From SIG437 sp045576235 (GTDB lineage Bacteria; Bacillota; Clostridia; UBA1381; UBA9506): a DNA stretch of 45,706 bases. Position numbers and translations under genes: made by a program. The DNA is taken from assembly GCA_045576235.1 (NCBI GenBank), contig JAZNGA010000019.1, forward strand, positions 1 through 45,706. Reading direction: 5' to 3'. Below are positions 31,632 through 40,874 of the stretch, piece by piece. Under the pieces are notes generated by a model. That model was not told where the DNA came from, ran no database searches, and saw only the letters and a list, made by a program, of their open reading frames with translations. How positions within the stretch are numbered: position 1 is the first letter of the stretch; each line of letters starts with the position of its first letter.

Positions 31632-32783
31632 CTACAGACTTTTGATTGTTTCCATAACATATCCAGCAAACTCTTCACTTGTTGCTCCTGTGTCTCTGCC
31701 TGTGATGACAAGTTTTTTCTCTTCATACATACAGATGTCAAGCGCTCTTTCAAGCTTTTTAGCCTGCTCAGAATATCCAATGTGATTTAAAAGCATAACA
31801 GAGGCTCTGATGATTGAGCATGGGTCTGCATATTTATCTCTTCCTTCAGCAACCATTCTCGGAGCAGAACCGTGAATTGCTTCAAACATTGCATAACGCT
31901 TACCAAGGTTTGAGCTTCCTGCTGTTCCGACGCCGCCCTGGAATTCTGCGGCTTCATCAGTGATAATATCGCCATAGAGGTTCGGCAGAACAACGACCTG
32001 GAAGTTTGTTCTTCTTTTTTCATCAATCAGCTTTGCTGTCATAATGTCAATATACCAGTCGTCGAAATCAATTTCGGGATAGTCTTTCGCAACTTCCTTG
32101 CAGGCATTTAAGAACTTGCCGTCTGTTGTCTTGATAACATTTGCTTTTGTAACGGCTGTGACTTTAGTTTTGCCGTTCTTTTTAGCGTAATCAAAGGCAG
32201 CGCGTGCAATTCTTTCTGAACCTTCTTGAGTTGTGACTGTGAAGTCAATTGCGAGGTCATCGTTGACATTCACGCCTTCTGAACCAACAGCATATGCTCC
32301 TTCTGTGTTTTCTCTGAAGAAAGTCCAGTCGATTCCGAGCTCGGGAACTTTAACGGGACGAACATTTGCAAAAAGATCGAGCTCTTTTCTCATCGCAACA
32401 TTTGCGCTTTCAATGTTTGGCCACGGGTCCCCTGCGCGTGGAGTAGTTGTGGGGCCTTTTAAGATGACGTGGCAAGCCTTGAGCTCTTCCAAAACATCGT
32501 CAGGGATAGCCTTGTTTGCTTTAACTCTGTTTTCAATCGTAAGTCCGTCAATGACTTTAAATTCAACTTTGCCACACTTAACCTCATTTTCGAGCAAAAA
32601 CTCTAAAATTCCGTGAGCGGCTTTTGTGATAGCAGGACCGATTCCGTCACCGCCACAAACACCGATGATAATCTTATCGAGCTTAGCATAATCTAAAAAG
32701 TCTTTTTCAGACTTCATCTGTTCAATTCTTTTAAGCTGCTTTTCGATAACTTTTGTAAACTGTTCTAAAGCTTTTTGCGTCAT
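31632..32783 (-). CDS. icd: Isocitrate dehydrogenase (isocitrate/isopropylmalate dehydrogenase family)
   Basis: A 383-residue protein: 'IIGVCGGDGIGPAITKAAHG', 'VILKGPTTTPRAGDPWPNIE', 'FFRENTEGAYAVGSEGV' and 'IMTAKLIDEKRRTNFQVVVL', 'NLYGDIITDEAAEFQGGVGT'. It oxidatively decarboxylates isocitrate to 2-oxoglutarate. Cofactor choice cannot be set with certainty from sequence alone; the neighbour rex suggests NAD. It is directly downstream of aconitase (20 bases) with AGGAGG before the start, so the pair makes 2-oxoglutarate for glutamate synthesis. A homoisocitrate or isopropylmalate role is less likely because of the aconitase partner. Confidence 0.88.
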   Translation of the reverse strand: MTQKALEQFTKVIEKQLKRIEQMKSEKDFLDYAKLDKIIIGVCGGDGIGPAITKAAHGILEFLLENEVKCGKVEFKVIDGLTIENRVKANKAIPDDVLEELKACHVILKGPTTTPRAGDPWPNIESANVAMRKELDLFANVRPVKVPELGIDWTFFRENTEGAYAVGSEGVNVNDDLAIDFTVTTQEGSERIARAAFDYAKKNGKTKVTAVTKANVIKTTDGKFLNACKEVAKDYPEIDFDDWYIDIMTAKLIDEKRRTNFQVVVLPNLYGDIITDEAAEFQGGVGTAGSSNLGKRYAMFEAIHGSAPRMVAEGRDKYADPCSIIRASVMLLNHIGYSEQAKKLERALDICMYEEKKLVITGRDTGATSEEFAGYVMETIKSL

Positions 32784-32803
32784 AATATGTTTCCTCCGAA
32801 GGT

Positions 32804-34732
32804 TTATTTATTTAAATTTCTTGTGTAGTTAATGAGTCCGCCGGCATAGAGCATTTCCTTCTGTCTGTCAGACACATTTAAAATAGTTGTGAATTCCGTG
32901 CCTTTCGTGATGTTTTTAACAACAATCTCATTGCCCGCTTTGATTTGTGCTATGGAGTTTTCAATAACGAGCTCATCTGTTTCTGCAATATTATCATAAT
33001 CTGCTTCGTCTTTGAAAACAAGCGGAAGTATGCCTGAATTCACGAGGTTTGCCATATGAATTCTTGCAAAAGATTTTGCAAAAACAGCTTTGATGCCGAG
33101 ATAGAGCGGAGCAAGCGCCGCGTGCTCACGGCTTGAGCCCTGACCATAGTTTGAGCCGCCCACAATATATCCGCCGCCGTTTTCTTTGGCGCGTTTAGGG
33201 AATTCAGGGTCGCAGGGAGTCAAGCAGAACTCTGAAAGATAAGGCACATTAGACCTGAACGGAAGAAGTTTGGCGTTTGAAGGCATGATGTGGTCAGTTG
33301 TGATGTTGTCTTCAACCTTGATTAAAACTTTTCCTTCCACTCTTTCTTTAAGCGCCGTGTTAACAGGGAATGGTTTAATGTTTGGTCCTCTGACAACTTC
33401 GACATTGTTTCCTTCCTCAGCAGGTGCTAAAACCATATTATCATTTGCTAAGAATTCTGAAGGCTGTGTGATTTTCGGAGCCTCACCAAGCTCGCGCGGG
33501 TCAGTTAAAACGCCTGTGACAGCAGATGCCGCAGCAACCTCAGGACTGACTAAATAAACCTGAGCAGAAACTGTTCCGCTTCTTCCTTCAAAGTTTCTGT
33601 TAAATGTTCTTAAAGAAATGGCATCAGTCTTCGGAGATTGTCCCATGCCGATGCAAGGACCGCAAGCAGACTCTAAAATTCTTGCGCCTGCCGCCACCAT
33701 GTCAGAAAGAGCGCCATTTTCTGCAAGCATTGTTAAAACCTGTTTTGATCCCGGGGCAATAACTAAGCTGACATCAGGAGCAACGGTTTTTCCTTTGAGA
33801 ATCTTTGCAACCTTCATCATGTCAAGATATGATGAGTTTGTGCAGCTTCCGATTGCAACCTGGTCAACCTTGATTTTGCCGATTTTTGAAACTTCTTCAA
33901 CATTGTCAGGGCTGTGGGGTTTAGCTGCAAGGGGAACAAGTTTATTTAAATCAATTGTGATTTCTTCGTCATAAATAGCATCGCTATCGGGAGTGAGCGG
34001 CTTGAAATCATTTTCTCTTCCCTGAGCTCTTAAAAACTCTTTTGTCACTTCGTCACTTGGGAAGATTGAAGTTGTCGCACCAAGCTCTGCGCCCATGTTT
34101 GTGATTGTGGCACGCTCAGGAACAGTGAGAGTCTTGACACCTTCGCCGGCATATTCAATAACCTTTCCGACGCCGCCCTTGACGCTTAACTTTCTTAAAA
34201 CTTCTAAAATGATGTCTTTAGCGGCAACCCACTCGTTCAGTTTGCCTGTTAAATTGACTTTGCAAACTTTGGGCATCATAAGATAATATGCACCACCGCC
34301 CATTGCAACAGCAACATCTAAGCCGCCTGCGCCAATTGCAAGCATACCGAGACCGCCGCCTGTCGGAGTGTGGCTGTCAGAGCCTAAAAGAGTCATGCCC
34401 GGAACGCCAAAACGCTCTAAATGAACTTGATGGCAGATGCCGTTTCCCGGTCTTGAGAAATATATTCCGTGTTTATTTGTGACGGTCTGTATGTATTTAT
34501 GGTCGTCAGCGTTTTCAAAACCTGACTGAATTGTGTTGTGGTCAATATATGCGACAGATTTCTTTGTTTTAACTCTGTCGATGCCCATAGCTTCAAACTG
34601 AAGATATGCCATCGTACCTGTCGAATCCTGTGTGAGAGTCTGGTCGATTCTGATGGAAATTTCGCTTCCCGCAACCATATCACCACTCACTAAATGTTCT
34701 TTGATAATTTTTTGTGCTAAATTCAAACCCAT
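32804..34732 (-). CDS. acn: Aconitate hydratase (mitochondrial-type)
   Basis: A 642-residue protein starting at 34732 behind GGAGG; the open frame extends 25 codons further without a good site. Iron-sulphur cysteines are in 'AIGSCTNSSYLDMM' and 'ESACGPCIGMGQSPK'; the substrate loops 'LLGSDSHTPTGGGLGMLAIG' and the C-terminal swivel domain 'VGGSNYGQGSSREHAALAPL' are present. It converts citrate to isocitrate for icd next to it. Length fits the shorter clostridial form. Confidence 0.93.
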   Translation of the reverse strand: MGLNLAQKIIKEHLVSGDMVAGSEISIRIDQTLTQDSTGTMAYLQFEAMGIDRVKTKKSVAYIDHNTIQSGFENADDHKYIQTVTNKHGIYFSRPGNGICHQVHLERFGVPGMTLLGSDSHTPTGGGLGMLAIGAGGLDVAVAMGGGAYYLMMPKVCKVNLTGKLNEWVAAKDIILEVLRKLSVKGGVGKVIEYAGEGVKTLTVPERATITNMGAELGATTSIFPSDEVTKEFLRAQGRENDFKPLTPDSDAIYDEEITIDLNKLVPLAAKPHSPDNVEEVSKIGKIKVDQVAIGSCTNSSYLDMMKVAKILKGKTVAPDVSLVIAPGSKQVLTMLAENGALSDMVAAGARILESACGPCIGMGQSPKTDAISLRTFNRNFEGRSGTVSAQVYLVSPEVAAASAVTGVLTDPRELGEAPKITQPSEFLANDNMVLAPAEEGNNVEVVRGPNIKPFPVNTALKERVEGKVLIKVEDNITTDHIMPSNAKLLPFRSNVPYLSEFCLTPCDPEFPKRAKENGGGYIVGGSNYGQGSSREHAALAPLYLGIKAVFAKSFARIHMANLVNSGILPLVFKDEADYDNIAETDELVIENSIAQIKAGNEIVVKNITKGTEFTTILNVSDRQKEMLYAGGLINYTRNLNK

Positions 34733-34778
34733 TTTAATCCTCCTGCCAATGTTTTTATCAAAATCTTTCCAAACTACT

Positions 34779-34807
34779 ATTATAACATAACATATCAAAA
34801 AAATCAA
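34779..34807 (-). promoter_or_regulatory. Promoter of acn-icd-rex
   Basis: On the minus strand TTGATT (34802-34807), 17-base spacer, TATAAT (34779-34784), 46 bases before the acn start. Confidence 0.65.
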
Positions 34808-34862
34808 GAAATTTATACAACAAAAGATAAAATTCTATGCTTTTAACTTAACAGCTCATTTA

Positions 34863-35564
34863 TCAGAGCGGAGCTTTTGAAATTTTTGCGGATGTTCTCG
34901 GATAAATCTTGGGAGTGTTGCACTTCTTGAAGATGGGGATTATGTTATGCGACATATCCGAATCGGGAATGTCAGATTTATAAATTTCCCTTGCCTCACC
35001 GCAGAGCTTTTCAATTGCATTTTGTGCTGACGCAAGTTCTTCCGTAGCCTTGTCGCCCTTATATGCCAAAAACAATCCGCCTGATTTGACATAGGGCAGA
35101 CAATATTCGCAAAGCACATTTAAAGAAGCAACGGCGCGAGCGGTCACAACATCAAAGGAATCACGAAAAAGCCCTCTTGAACCTTCTTCTGCACGAAGGT
35201 GCACTGCTTTCACATTTTTTAAGCCGAGCTCTGAAACGACCGTGTTTAAAAAGTTGATTCTCTTGTTCAAAGAATCAATCAATAGAACGGAAATGTCATC
35301 TCTCATAATTGCAAGGGGAATTCCGGGAAAGCCCGCCCCTGTTCCCACATCGGCAAGATGCGCATTTTCCTTAATGAGCGGAAGTGATGCCAAGCTGTCG
35401 CAAAAATGCTTTCTGACAACCTCTTCAGGCTCTGTGATGGCTGTCAGATTGATTTTGTTGTTCCAATCGAGCAAAAGCTCATTATATTTCAAAAATTTTC
35501 CGAGCTTTTCTTCTGTTATCTCTATGTTCATTTTGCTTAAACATTCTTTTAAGTAATTTTTCAT
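34863..35564 (-). CDS. rsmG: 16S rRNA (guanine527-N7)-methyltransferase RsmG
   Basis: A 233-residue protein: 'LLDWNNKINLTAITEPEEVV', SAM motif 'LADVGTGAGFPGIPLAIM', 'DSLNKRINFLNTVVSELGLK' and 'FDVVTARAVASLNVLCEYCL'. It methylates G527 in the 530 loop of 16S rRNA. It starts at 35564 behind AGGAG. Gene is divergent from addA and is not next to mnmG, its usual partner, in this window. Confidence 0.93.
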   Translation of the reverse strand: MKNYLKECLSKMNIEITEEKLGKFLKYNELLLDWNNKINLTAITEPEEVVRKHFCDSLASLPLIKENAHLADVGTGAGFPGIPLAIMRDDISVLLIDSLNKRINFLNTVVSELGLKNVKAVHLRAEEGSRGLFRDSFDVVTARAVASLNVLCEYCLPYVKSGGLFLAYKGDKATEELASAQNAIEKLCGEAREIYKSDIPDSDMSHNIIPIFKKCNTPKIYPRTSAKISKAPL

Positions 35565-35706
35565 GTCATTCTCCTGTCAATCCAAGCTTCCGAATAATTA
35601 TATCAAAAAAACAAACATTTTTCAAGAAGTGCATAAAAAATGTTTCCTTTAGATGAAAAATGTGTTATACTAAAATTAAATCAAACGGTTTTAAAGGGGT
35701 GAGTTT

Positions 35707-38700
35707 ATGGCAAGAGAATGGACCGCGGCTCAAAAAGCGGCAATAGATGCAAAGGGCTCAAATCTGCTTTTGTCAGCGGCAGCAGGAAGCGGAAAAACTG
35801 CTGTCTTGGTTGAGCGCATAATTAAAATGGTGACAGATGAACAAAATCCGATAGATGCAGATAAGCTCTTGATTCTGACCTTCACAAAGTCTGCCGCAAG
35901 CGAAATGCGTGAGCGTGTTATGGCGGCTCTTTCAGAAAAACTCGCCGAAAACCCCGAATCAGAAAATCTTTCGCGTCAGCTTATTTTAGCGCAGAAAGCA
36001 AGCATAACGACAATTCATTCATTTTGTAATGAGCTCATAAGAACAAATTTCAACTTGGTGGGTTGTGACCCGAATTTTCGCATAGCAGACACAACGGAGG
36101 ATAAGCTTTTAAGAGCACAGGCGCTGACTGAAACTGTTGATGAAATGTATGAAGATGATGAGTTTGGCGATGCATTTGCGCAGTTTATAATGTGCTATTC
36201 AAATGTCAAAAGAGATGATGCAATTTTAGAGCTCATTGATTCGCTCTATTCCTTTTCTATGAGCCTTCCTAATCCGTTTGAGTGGCTGGATAAGTCGGCT
36301 GAAAAGCTGAAATGTCAGAATGTTGAATCATTTGACAAGACTGATTGGGCAAAAATCATTGTTTCCTATTTTAAAGAAAAGCTTTCTCGTTTTATTTTTG
36401 AGTATGATTTTTGCATAAAAAAATCAAACACAGATGACGGCGGAGAAGTGCTTTCAAAATTTTTGTCGGCTGAAAAAGCGCAGCTTGAAGCATTGCTTAA
36501 AATTGACGGGTTCAGCAGGCTGAGAGCAGGTGCAGAAAGCGTTGTCTTTGAAAAAATTGTGGCGCAGCCAAAAGGCTCAACCCCTGTCTATAGAGATATG
36601 ATTAAAAATTTAAGAGACAATCTGAAAAAAAGCTTTTCCGCTCTTTGTTCTGAAGTCTTTAATTTAAGCGGTGATGAAGAGTTGGATGTCGCATCGGAGC
36701 TATATCCCATGATGCGCGCGCTTTCTGAAACAGTTAAAAGATTTTCCAAGCGCTTTGATGAGAAAAAAGAAAAGAAAAACATTCTTAATTTTAACGATTT
36801 GGAACATAAAACATATTCTCTTTTGGTTGATGATAGCGGCAAATCGACTCCTCTTGCAGAATCTGTGAAAGACAAATATCACGAGATTTTAATTGACGAA
36901 TATCAGGACATAAGCAGGCTTCAGGAAGCGATTTTTGAGGCAATAAAAAAAGAAAACAATCTGTTTATGGTCGGCGATTTAAAGCAGAGCATATATAGAT
37001 TCAGAAACACAGACCCTGTTTTATTCAAGCAGAAAAAAGAGCAGTTTGAAGAGAGAGCTGATGCAGTTAACAGAAAAATCATTTTAAGCAAAAATTTCAG
37101 GTCAAGAAGCCATGTTTTAGACGGAATTAATTTTCTGTTTGAAAGGATAATGTCTGAAAGTGTTGGCGAAATCGAATATGATGAAGAAGAAAAGCTATAT
37201 TTCGGCGCTGACTACGAAGAAGACCCCTCCATTATAAACGAACTCAACATCATTGACACAAAAGAGATTAATGATGCAGATGATGAAGAAACATATGAAA
37301 GCATTGCGCTAGAGGCAACGCTTGTCGCAAAAAAAATTTCAGAACTTTTTGAAAATAACATAATGATAAAAGGAAGCGACGGGCATAGAAAAATCAAATA
37401 CAGAGACATCTGCATCCTTTTAAGGTCGCCGAAAGACAGGGCAGAGGTTTTTGCCGAAATCCTTGCAGAAAAGGGAATTCCGTGCTATTCAGACAAAAGC
37501 GGCTCGCTGCTTGACAGCGCAGAAATTGAGACCATCATGGCTTTTTTGAGAATTATTGACAATCCCCATCAGGACATTCCTCTCCTTTCTGTTTTAAGGT
37601 CAAACATCTATCGTTTTTCGACAAACGACCTTGCAAAAATCAGAGTTTGCAAAAAAAGAGTGACCTTTTTTGAAGCTATGTGCAAAAAAGCCGAAGATAA
37701 AGACGAGACGGGCAAAAAGACAAAAGCCTTTTTAAATGAACTTGATGCCTTCAGAAAAAAAGCAGGATTTCTGCCTGTCAGCGAGCTGATTTTTCACATA
37801 TATATGCAGACGGGCTTTTATGACTATCAGCTTGCTTTAGACAATGGCGAGATAAAGCAGAGAAATTTAAGACTTCTATACATAAGAGCAGGGGAATATG
37901 AAAAGACGGGAGTCAAAGGGCTCTATGGATTCGTAAATTTCATTGATGAATATAAAGGCGGCGGTGGCAGATATGATGCCGCACGAGACATAGGCGAGGA
38001 ACACGATGTTGTCAGAATAATGAGCATACATAAAAGCAAGGGTTTAGAATTTCCTGTCGTGTTTTTATGCAACATCGGGAAAAAGTTTGACAAAAGAGAC
38101 TTGAATAAAAGCGTGCTTTTCCACGCAGAAGTCGGCTATGGTCCGAAATTTGTTGACTTATCAAGAGGGATAACATATCCAAACGGAATAAGGAGCGCTG
38201 TCAGCATAAAAAAAGAGCTTGAGATGATTTCAGAAGAAATGAGAATTCTTTATGTTGCGCTGACAAGAGCAAAAGAAAGGCTCATCATAATCGGAGCGGC
38301 GTCAAACGGAGTTGACAGATTGATAAATAAATATGCAGTCTTAAAGAGCAGCAAAAAGAAGCTTGAAAAATTTAAGGCGGAAGAGGCGGGGAGCTATCTT
38401 GAATGGTTCATAGCGGCTCTCATAAATCATCCTGACGGGGAGCCTTTAAGGGCAAGAACAGACGAAGAGATATTCGTGCTTGAAGATAAGAGCAGATGGA
38501 AAATCAACATCTTTGATTCATCGGATGATTTTCTTGACGAAGAACAGATTGATGAAAAAACGGAAAAACAAGAAAAAGCCGACATATCAAAAATCATCGA
38601 AAAAGTCAGATGGGAATATCCCTACAGGCAAGACATCTCTGTTCCGACAAAAATCAGTGTGACGGAGCTTAAAAGAAAGCTATATGAAGAAACCGACGAA

Positions 38701-39252
38701 AATTGTGTCTATCTTTATAAAGCAAAGAGCGAAGATAAAAGCTATTTGAGCGCCAAAGAAATAGGAACAGCATTTCACACGGTTATGGAAATGCTTGATT
38801 TCAAATCGGTTTCAGGCACAGATGACATAAAAAGTAAAATAGCAGAGCTTAAAGAAGCCGGTGTTTTATCAGAAGCCGAAGCAGAAGCAGTGGAAGCAGA
38901 AAAAATCGCTCTCTTTTTTGAGTCTGAAACGGGAAAGCTTCTGAAAAAGGCGGAAAAAATTGAAAAAGAAGTTATGTTTGCCATAAACATAAAGGCGGAC
39001 GAAATTTTCAAAGATTATGAGGGAGACGCGGAGGTGATGCTTCAGGGAATAATTGATTGTGTCTTTTTTGCAGACGGTGAGCTCAATCTGCTTGACTATA
39101 AGACCGACAAGGCAGACGAAGCGGCAGAAATCGTTTCAAAATATAAAATTCAGCTTGATATGTATGCAAAAGCGGCAGAGATAATCTATAAAAAAAAGGT
39201 CAGCAAAAAAATGTTATATCTTTTTGATAAAAATCAATCAGTTACGCTATAA
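35707..39252 (+). CDS. addA: ATP-dependent helicase/nuclease subunit A
   Basis: An 1181-residue protein, usual size for AddA. UvrD-type motor: Walker A 'LLLSAAAGSGKTAVLVERI', 'ITTIHSFCNELIRTNF', Walker B 'EILIDEYQDISRLQEAIFEA', 'MVGDLKQSIYRFRNTDPVLF' and 'RIMSIHKSKGLEFPVVFLCN'. The C-terminal RecB-like nuclease is intact: 'GTAFHTVMEMLDF', 'QGIIDCVFFADGELNLLDYK', 'DKADEAAEIVSKYKIQLDMY'. It processes double-strand breaks with AddB and recognises Chi. ATG 35707 follows AAAGGGGTGAG. AddB, usually upstream, is missing here. Confidence 0.95.
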   Translation: MAREWTAAQKAAIDAKGSNLLLSAAAGSGKTAVLVERIIKMVTDEQNPIDADKLLILTFTKSAASEMRERVMAALSEKLAENPESENLSRQLILAQKASITTIHSFCNELIRTNFNLVGCDPNFRIADTTEDKLLRAQALTETVDEMYEDDEFGDAFAQFIMCYSNVKRDDAILELIDSLYSFSMSLPNPFEWLDKSAEKLKCQNVESFDKTDWAKIIVSYFKEKLSRFIFEYDFCIKKSNTDDGGEVLSKFLSAEKAQLEALLKIDGFSRLRAGAESVVFEKIVAQPKGSTPVYRDMIKNLRDNLKKSFSALCSEVFNLSGDEELDVASELYPMMRALSETVKRFSKRFDEKKEKKNILNFNDLEHKTYSLLVDDSGKSTPLAESVKDKYHEILIDEYQDISRLQEAIFEAIKKENNLFMVGDLKQSIYRFRNTDPVLFKQKKEQFEERADAVNRKIILSKNFRSRSHVLDGINFLFERIMSESVGEIEYDEEEKLYFGADYEEDPSIINELNIIDTKEINDADDEETYESIALEATLVAKKISELFENNIMIKGSDGHRKIKYRDICILLRSPKDRAEVFAEILAEKGIPCYSDKSGSLLDSAEIETIMAFLRIIDNPHQDIPLLSVLRSNIYRFSTNDLAKIRVCKKRVTFFEAMCKKAEDKDETGKKTKAFLNELDAFRKKAGFLPVSELIFHIYMQTGFYDYQLALDNGEIKQRNLRLLYIRAGEYEKTGVKGLYGFVNFIDEYKGGGGRYDAARDIGEEHDVVRIMSIHKSKGLEFPVVFLCNIGKKFDKRDLNKSVLFHAEVGYGPKFVDLSRGITYPNGIRSAVSIKKELEMISEEMRILYVALTRAKERLIIIGAASNGVDRLINKYAVLKSSKKKLEKFKAEEAGSYLEWFIAALINHPDGEPLRARTDEEIFVLEDKSRWKINIFDSSDDFLDEEQIDEKTEKQEKADISKIIEKVRWEYPYRQDISVPTKISVTELKRKLYEETDENCVYLYKAKSEDKSYLSAKEIGTAFHTVMEMLDFKSVSGTDDIKSKIAELKEAGVLSEAEAEAVEAEKIALFFESETGKLLKKAEKIEKEVMFAINIKADEIFKDYEGDAEVMLQGIIDCVFFADGELNLLDYKTDKADEAAEIVSKYKIQLDMYAKAAEIIYKKKVSKKMLYLFDKNQSVTL

Positions 39253-39259
39253 AAAAATA

Positions 39260-39303
39260 AAACAGCTTTGTTTTCGGCAAAAAATGTCGTAAATAAAGCT
39301 GTT
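39260..39303 (+). terminator. Terminator after addA
   Basis: AAACAGCTTT pairs with AAAGCTGTTT across a loop of ~24 bases, just after the addA stop. Confidence 0.65.
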
Positions 39304-39346
39304 TGTCTTATGTTATGATGAAGATTAATGTCAAATAGTGGTAAAA

Positions 39347-39485
39347 GCCTTCTCCTCGAGGAAAAGGTGTCAGCTATAGCTGACGGATGAGGTAGAAATC
39401 GTAGGGAATGACATATGTGTCATTCCGCGGAACGCCACGCAGGGAGCCCTTTGCAACACCTCGCCAGCGCTTGCGGTGGGGTTTA
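39347..39485. repeat. Cluster of palindromes, REP-like intergenic element
   Basis: Successive hairpins: AGCCTTCTCCTCGAGGAAAA (39347-39366, imperfect), the perfect 16-bp palindrome GTCAGCTATAGCTGAC (39369-39384), GGAATGACA/TGTCATTCC (39405-39426) and a GC-rich stem around CACCTCGCCAGCGCTTGCGG. The 'TTCTCC...GGATGAGG' layout resembles repeats often seen between genes in gut Clostridia. It lies between addA and the convergent araC gene and codes for nothing. Confidence 0.65.
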
Positions 39486-39497
39486 TGTGTCGCAATT

Positions 39498-40364
39498 TCA
39501 AGCATTGGGATTATGCTTGATTTTTTTATAATCACTGGGCGAGCAGTAATTGTGTTTTTTAAATGTGCGGTTAAAATATGTCAGCGAAGAAAATCCCGTT
39601 TCAAAAGCGACTTCGGAAATGCTCTTGTCTGTTGAAAACAGAAGCTCTTCAGCCTTGTGAACCCTGACAAAATTAATATATTGAAAAACAGACGCATTCA
39701 GAATTTTTTTGAAAAGACGGCAAAAATAATGTTCATTCACATTAATTATCTGACTAAGCTGTGTAAGAGACAGCTTAGTGCTGTAGTGTTCATCAATAAA
39801 TTCAAGCACAGGCATAATTTTTTTAACATTTTTCGATTCAAAAAACTGTTCGGGGCGCATTATAATGTTGCTTCTGTAGAGCTGTGCAAGAATGTTGTGG
39901 AGATATCCCCTGATAAAAACATCATAAGAATATTCCTTGTCGGCATATTCTTTTTTGATGTTGTCAAGGCACGAAGAGAGAATGCGGTTAACATCGGTTC
40001 CTTTTTTGAAAATGACGACATCTTCGTTTGCGATGTTAATAAAATGCGGCAGATATGCGCTTAAGTGAATGTCGTTGATGCTTGGATGTATGTCAGTGTG
40101 AAACTGAATGAAAAAAGCAGAAGAATCCTTATAGAGCACAGTCGAATGGGGAACCTGACTGTTCACGAAAATGATGTCGCCGCGCTTTGTTTCATAGTCT
40201 TTTCCATAAATGGAGAATTTAATGTTTCCGTCAATAACCTTTAAAAGTTCAAATTCAGAATGGACATGAATGTCGCAGAAAGCATCTTCTCTGGCTTTTT
40301 TTCCAAAGCTGCTGATAAAAATTGATGAATTTGGGATTGAAGGAATAGTCAGCTCGTTTCTCAT
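39498..40364 (-). CDS. AraC-family transcriptional regulator (cupin type)
   Basis: A 288-residue protein started at 40364 behind AGGTGA. The N-terminal cupin region ('CDIHVHSEFELLKVIDGNIK', 'YETKRGDIIFVNSQVPHSTV') and the C-terminal double helix-turn-helix ('KLSLTQLSQIINVNEHYFCR', 'SISEVAFETGFSSLTYFNRT', 'FKKHNYCSPSDYKK') are complete. It is divergent from the large secreted beta-helix protein, so it probably controls that gene in response to a sugar or oligosaccharide. The divergent 510-base region holds several repeats that could be its operators. Confidence 0.9.
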   Translation of the reverse strand: MRNELTIPSIPNSSIFISSFGKKAREDAFCDIHVHSEFELLKVIDGNIKFSIYGKDYETKRGDIIFVNSQVPHSTVLYKDSSAFFIQFHTDIHPSINDIHLSAYLPHFINIANEDVVIFKKGTDVNRILSSCLDNIKKEYADKEYSYDVFIRGYLHNILAQLYRSNIIMRPEQFFESKNVKKIMPVLEFIDEHYSTKLSLTQLSQIINVNEHYFCRLFKKILNASVFQYINFVRVHKAEELLFSTDKSISEVAFETGFSSLTYFNRTFKKHNYCSPSDYKKIKHNPNA

Positions 40365-40439
40365 AAAATCACCTGCCGAAAAGTCAATATAGTTCAAACA
40401 ATGGACAATATTATAATTGTTTTATTTTGGTTAATATTG

Positions 40440-40477
40440 TATAATAATTATAGAATAGTATAATAATTATAAAATAG
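40440..40477. repeat. Two tandem 19-bp AT-rich repeats
   Basis: TATAATAATTATAGAATAG (40440-40458) is followed at once by TATAATAATTATAAAATAG (40459-40477), one base different. It lies near the araC start in the divergent intergenic region and could be a paired binding site or a duplicated promoter element. Confidence 0.7.
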
Positions 40478-40600
40478 CATAATTTTGAGATAAAATCAAG
40501 AGGTCATATCAGGAAAAACTCCTCAAATCTGTAATTAATAACATAATTAATAAAATGTTCAATGTTTTAATCAAAATTTTAATATAATTTAATAATTATG

Positions 40601-40629
40601 TTGACACTTTAGCTTTATTGTGCTAAAAT
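40601..40629 (+). promoter_or_regulatory. Promoter of the secreted beta-helix protein
   Basis: TTGACA at 40601-40606, 17 bases, TAAAAT at 40624-40629. A long leader of ~240 bases follows, with TGTGCAAA repeats and a CTGCAG hairpin near 40770-40797. Confidence 0.7.
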
Positions 40630-40727
40630 AAAAAAATAATTTGCACAAAAACAGAATGATTTAACTTTTGTTTTTGTTGTTTTTCATAAAAAAGCTTTTT
40701 TCGAAATTTGAGGTCTGAAAATTGTTG

Positions 40728-40745
40728 TGTGCAAATTTGTGCAAA
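40728..40745. promoter_or_regulatory. Direct repeat TGTGCAAA, candidate operator
   Basis: TGTGCAAA occurs at 40728-40735 and 40738-40745 (10-bp period), with the reverse complement TTTGCACA at 40640-40647. AraC proteins often bind direct repeats, and the divergent AraC gene is adjacent. Inference only. Confidence 0.35.
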
Positions 40746-40874
40746 CAAAGAAAAAAGAAAAAAATAGCTGCAGGATTTTTCCATGTGCTGCAGTTTTAAA
40801 ATATATTAAAAATTGATGTTCCGCTCACGCACATCATTGAAAATAATATTGTGAGCAGAAAGGTAGATTGTTTT

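Noticed and set aside
34733..34862. Rex operator before acn
   Set aside because: I looked for TTGTGAA-type inverted repeats here and before ccdA and found no convincing match.
39408..39635. Small plus-strand ORF over the palindrome cluster
   Set aside because: It runs across the palindromes and into the antisense of the araC gene; composition is not protein-like and there is no ribosome binding site.
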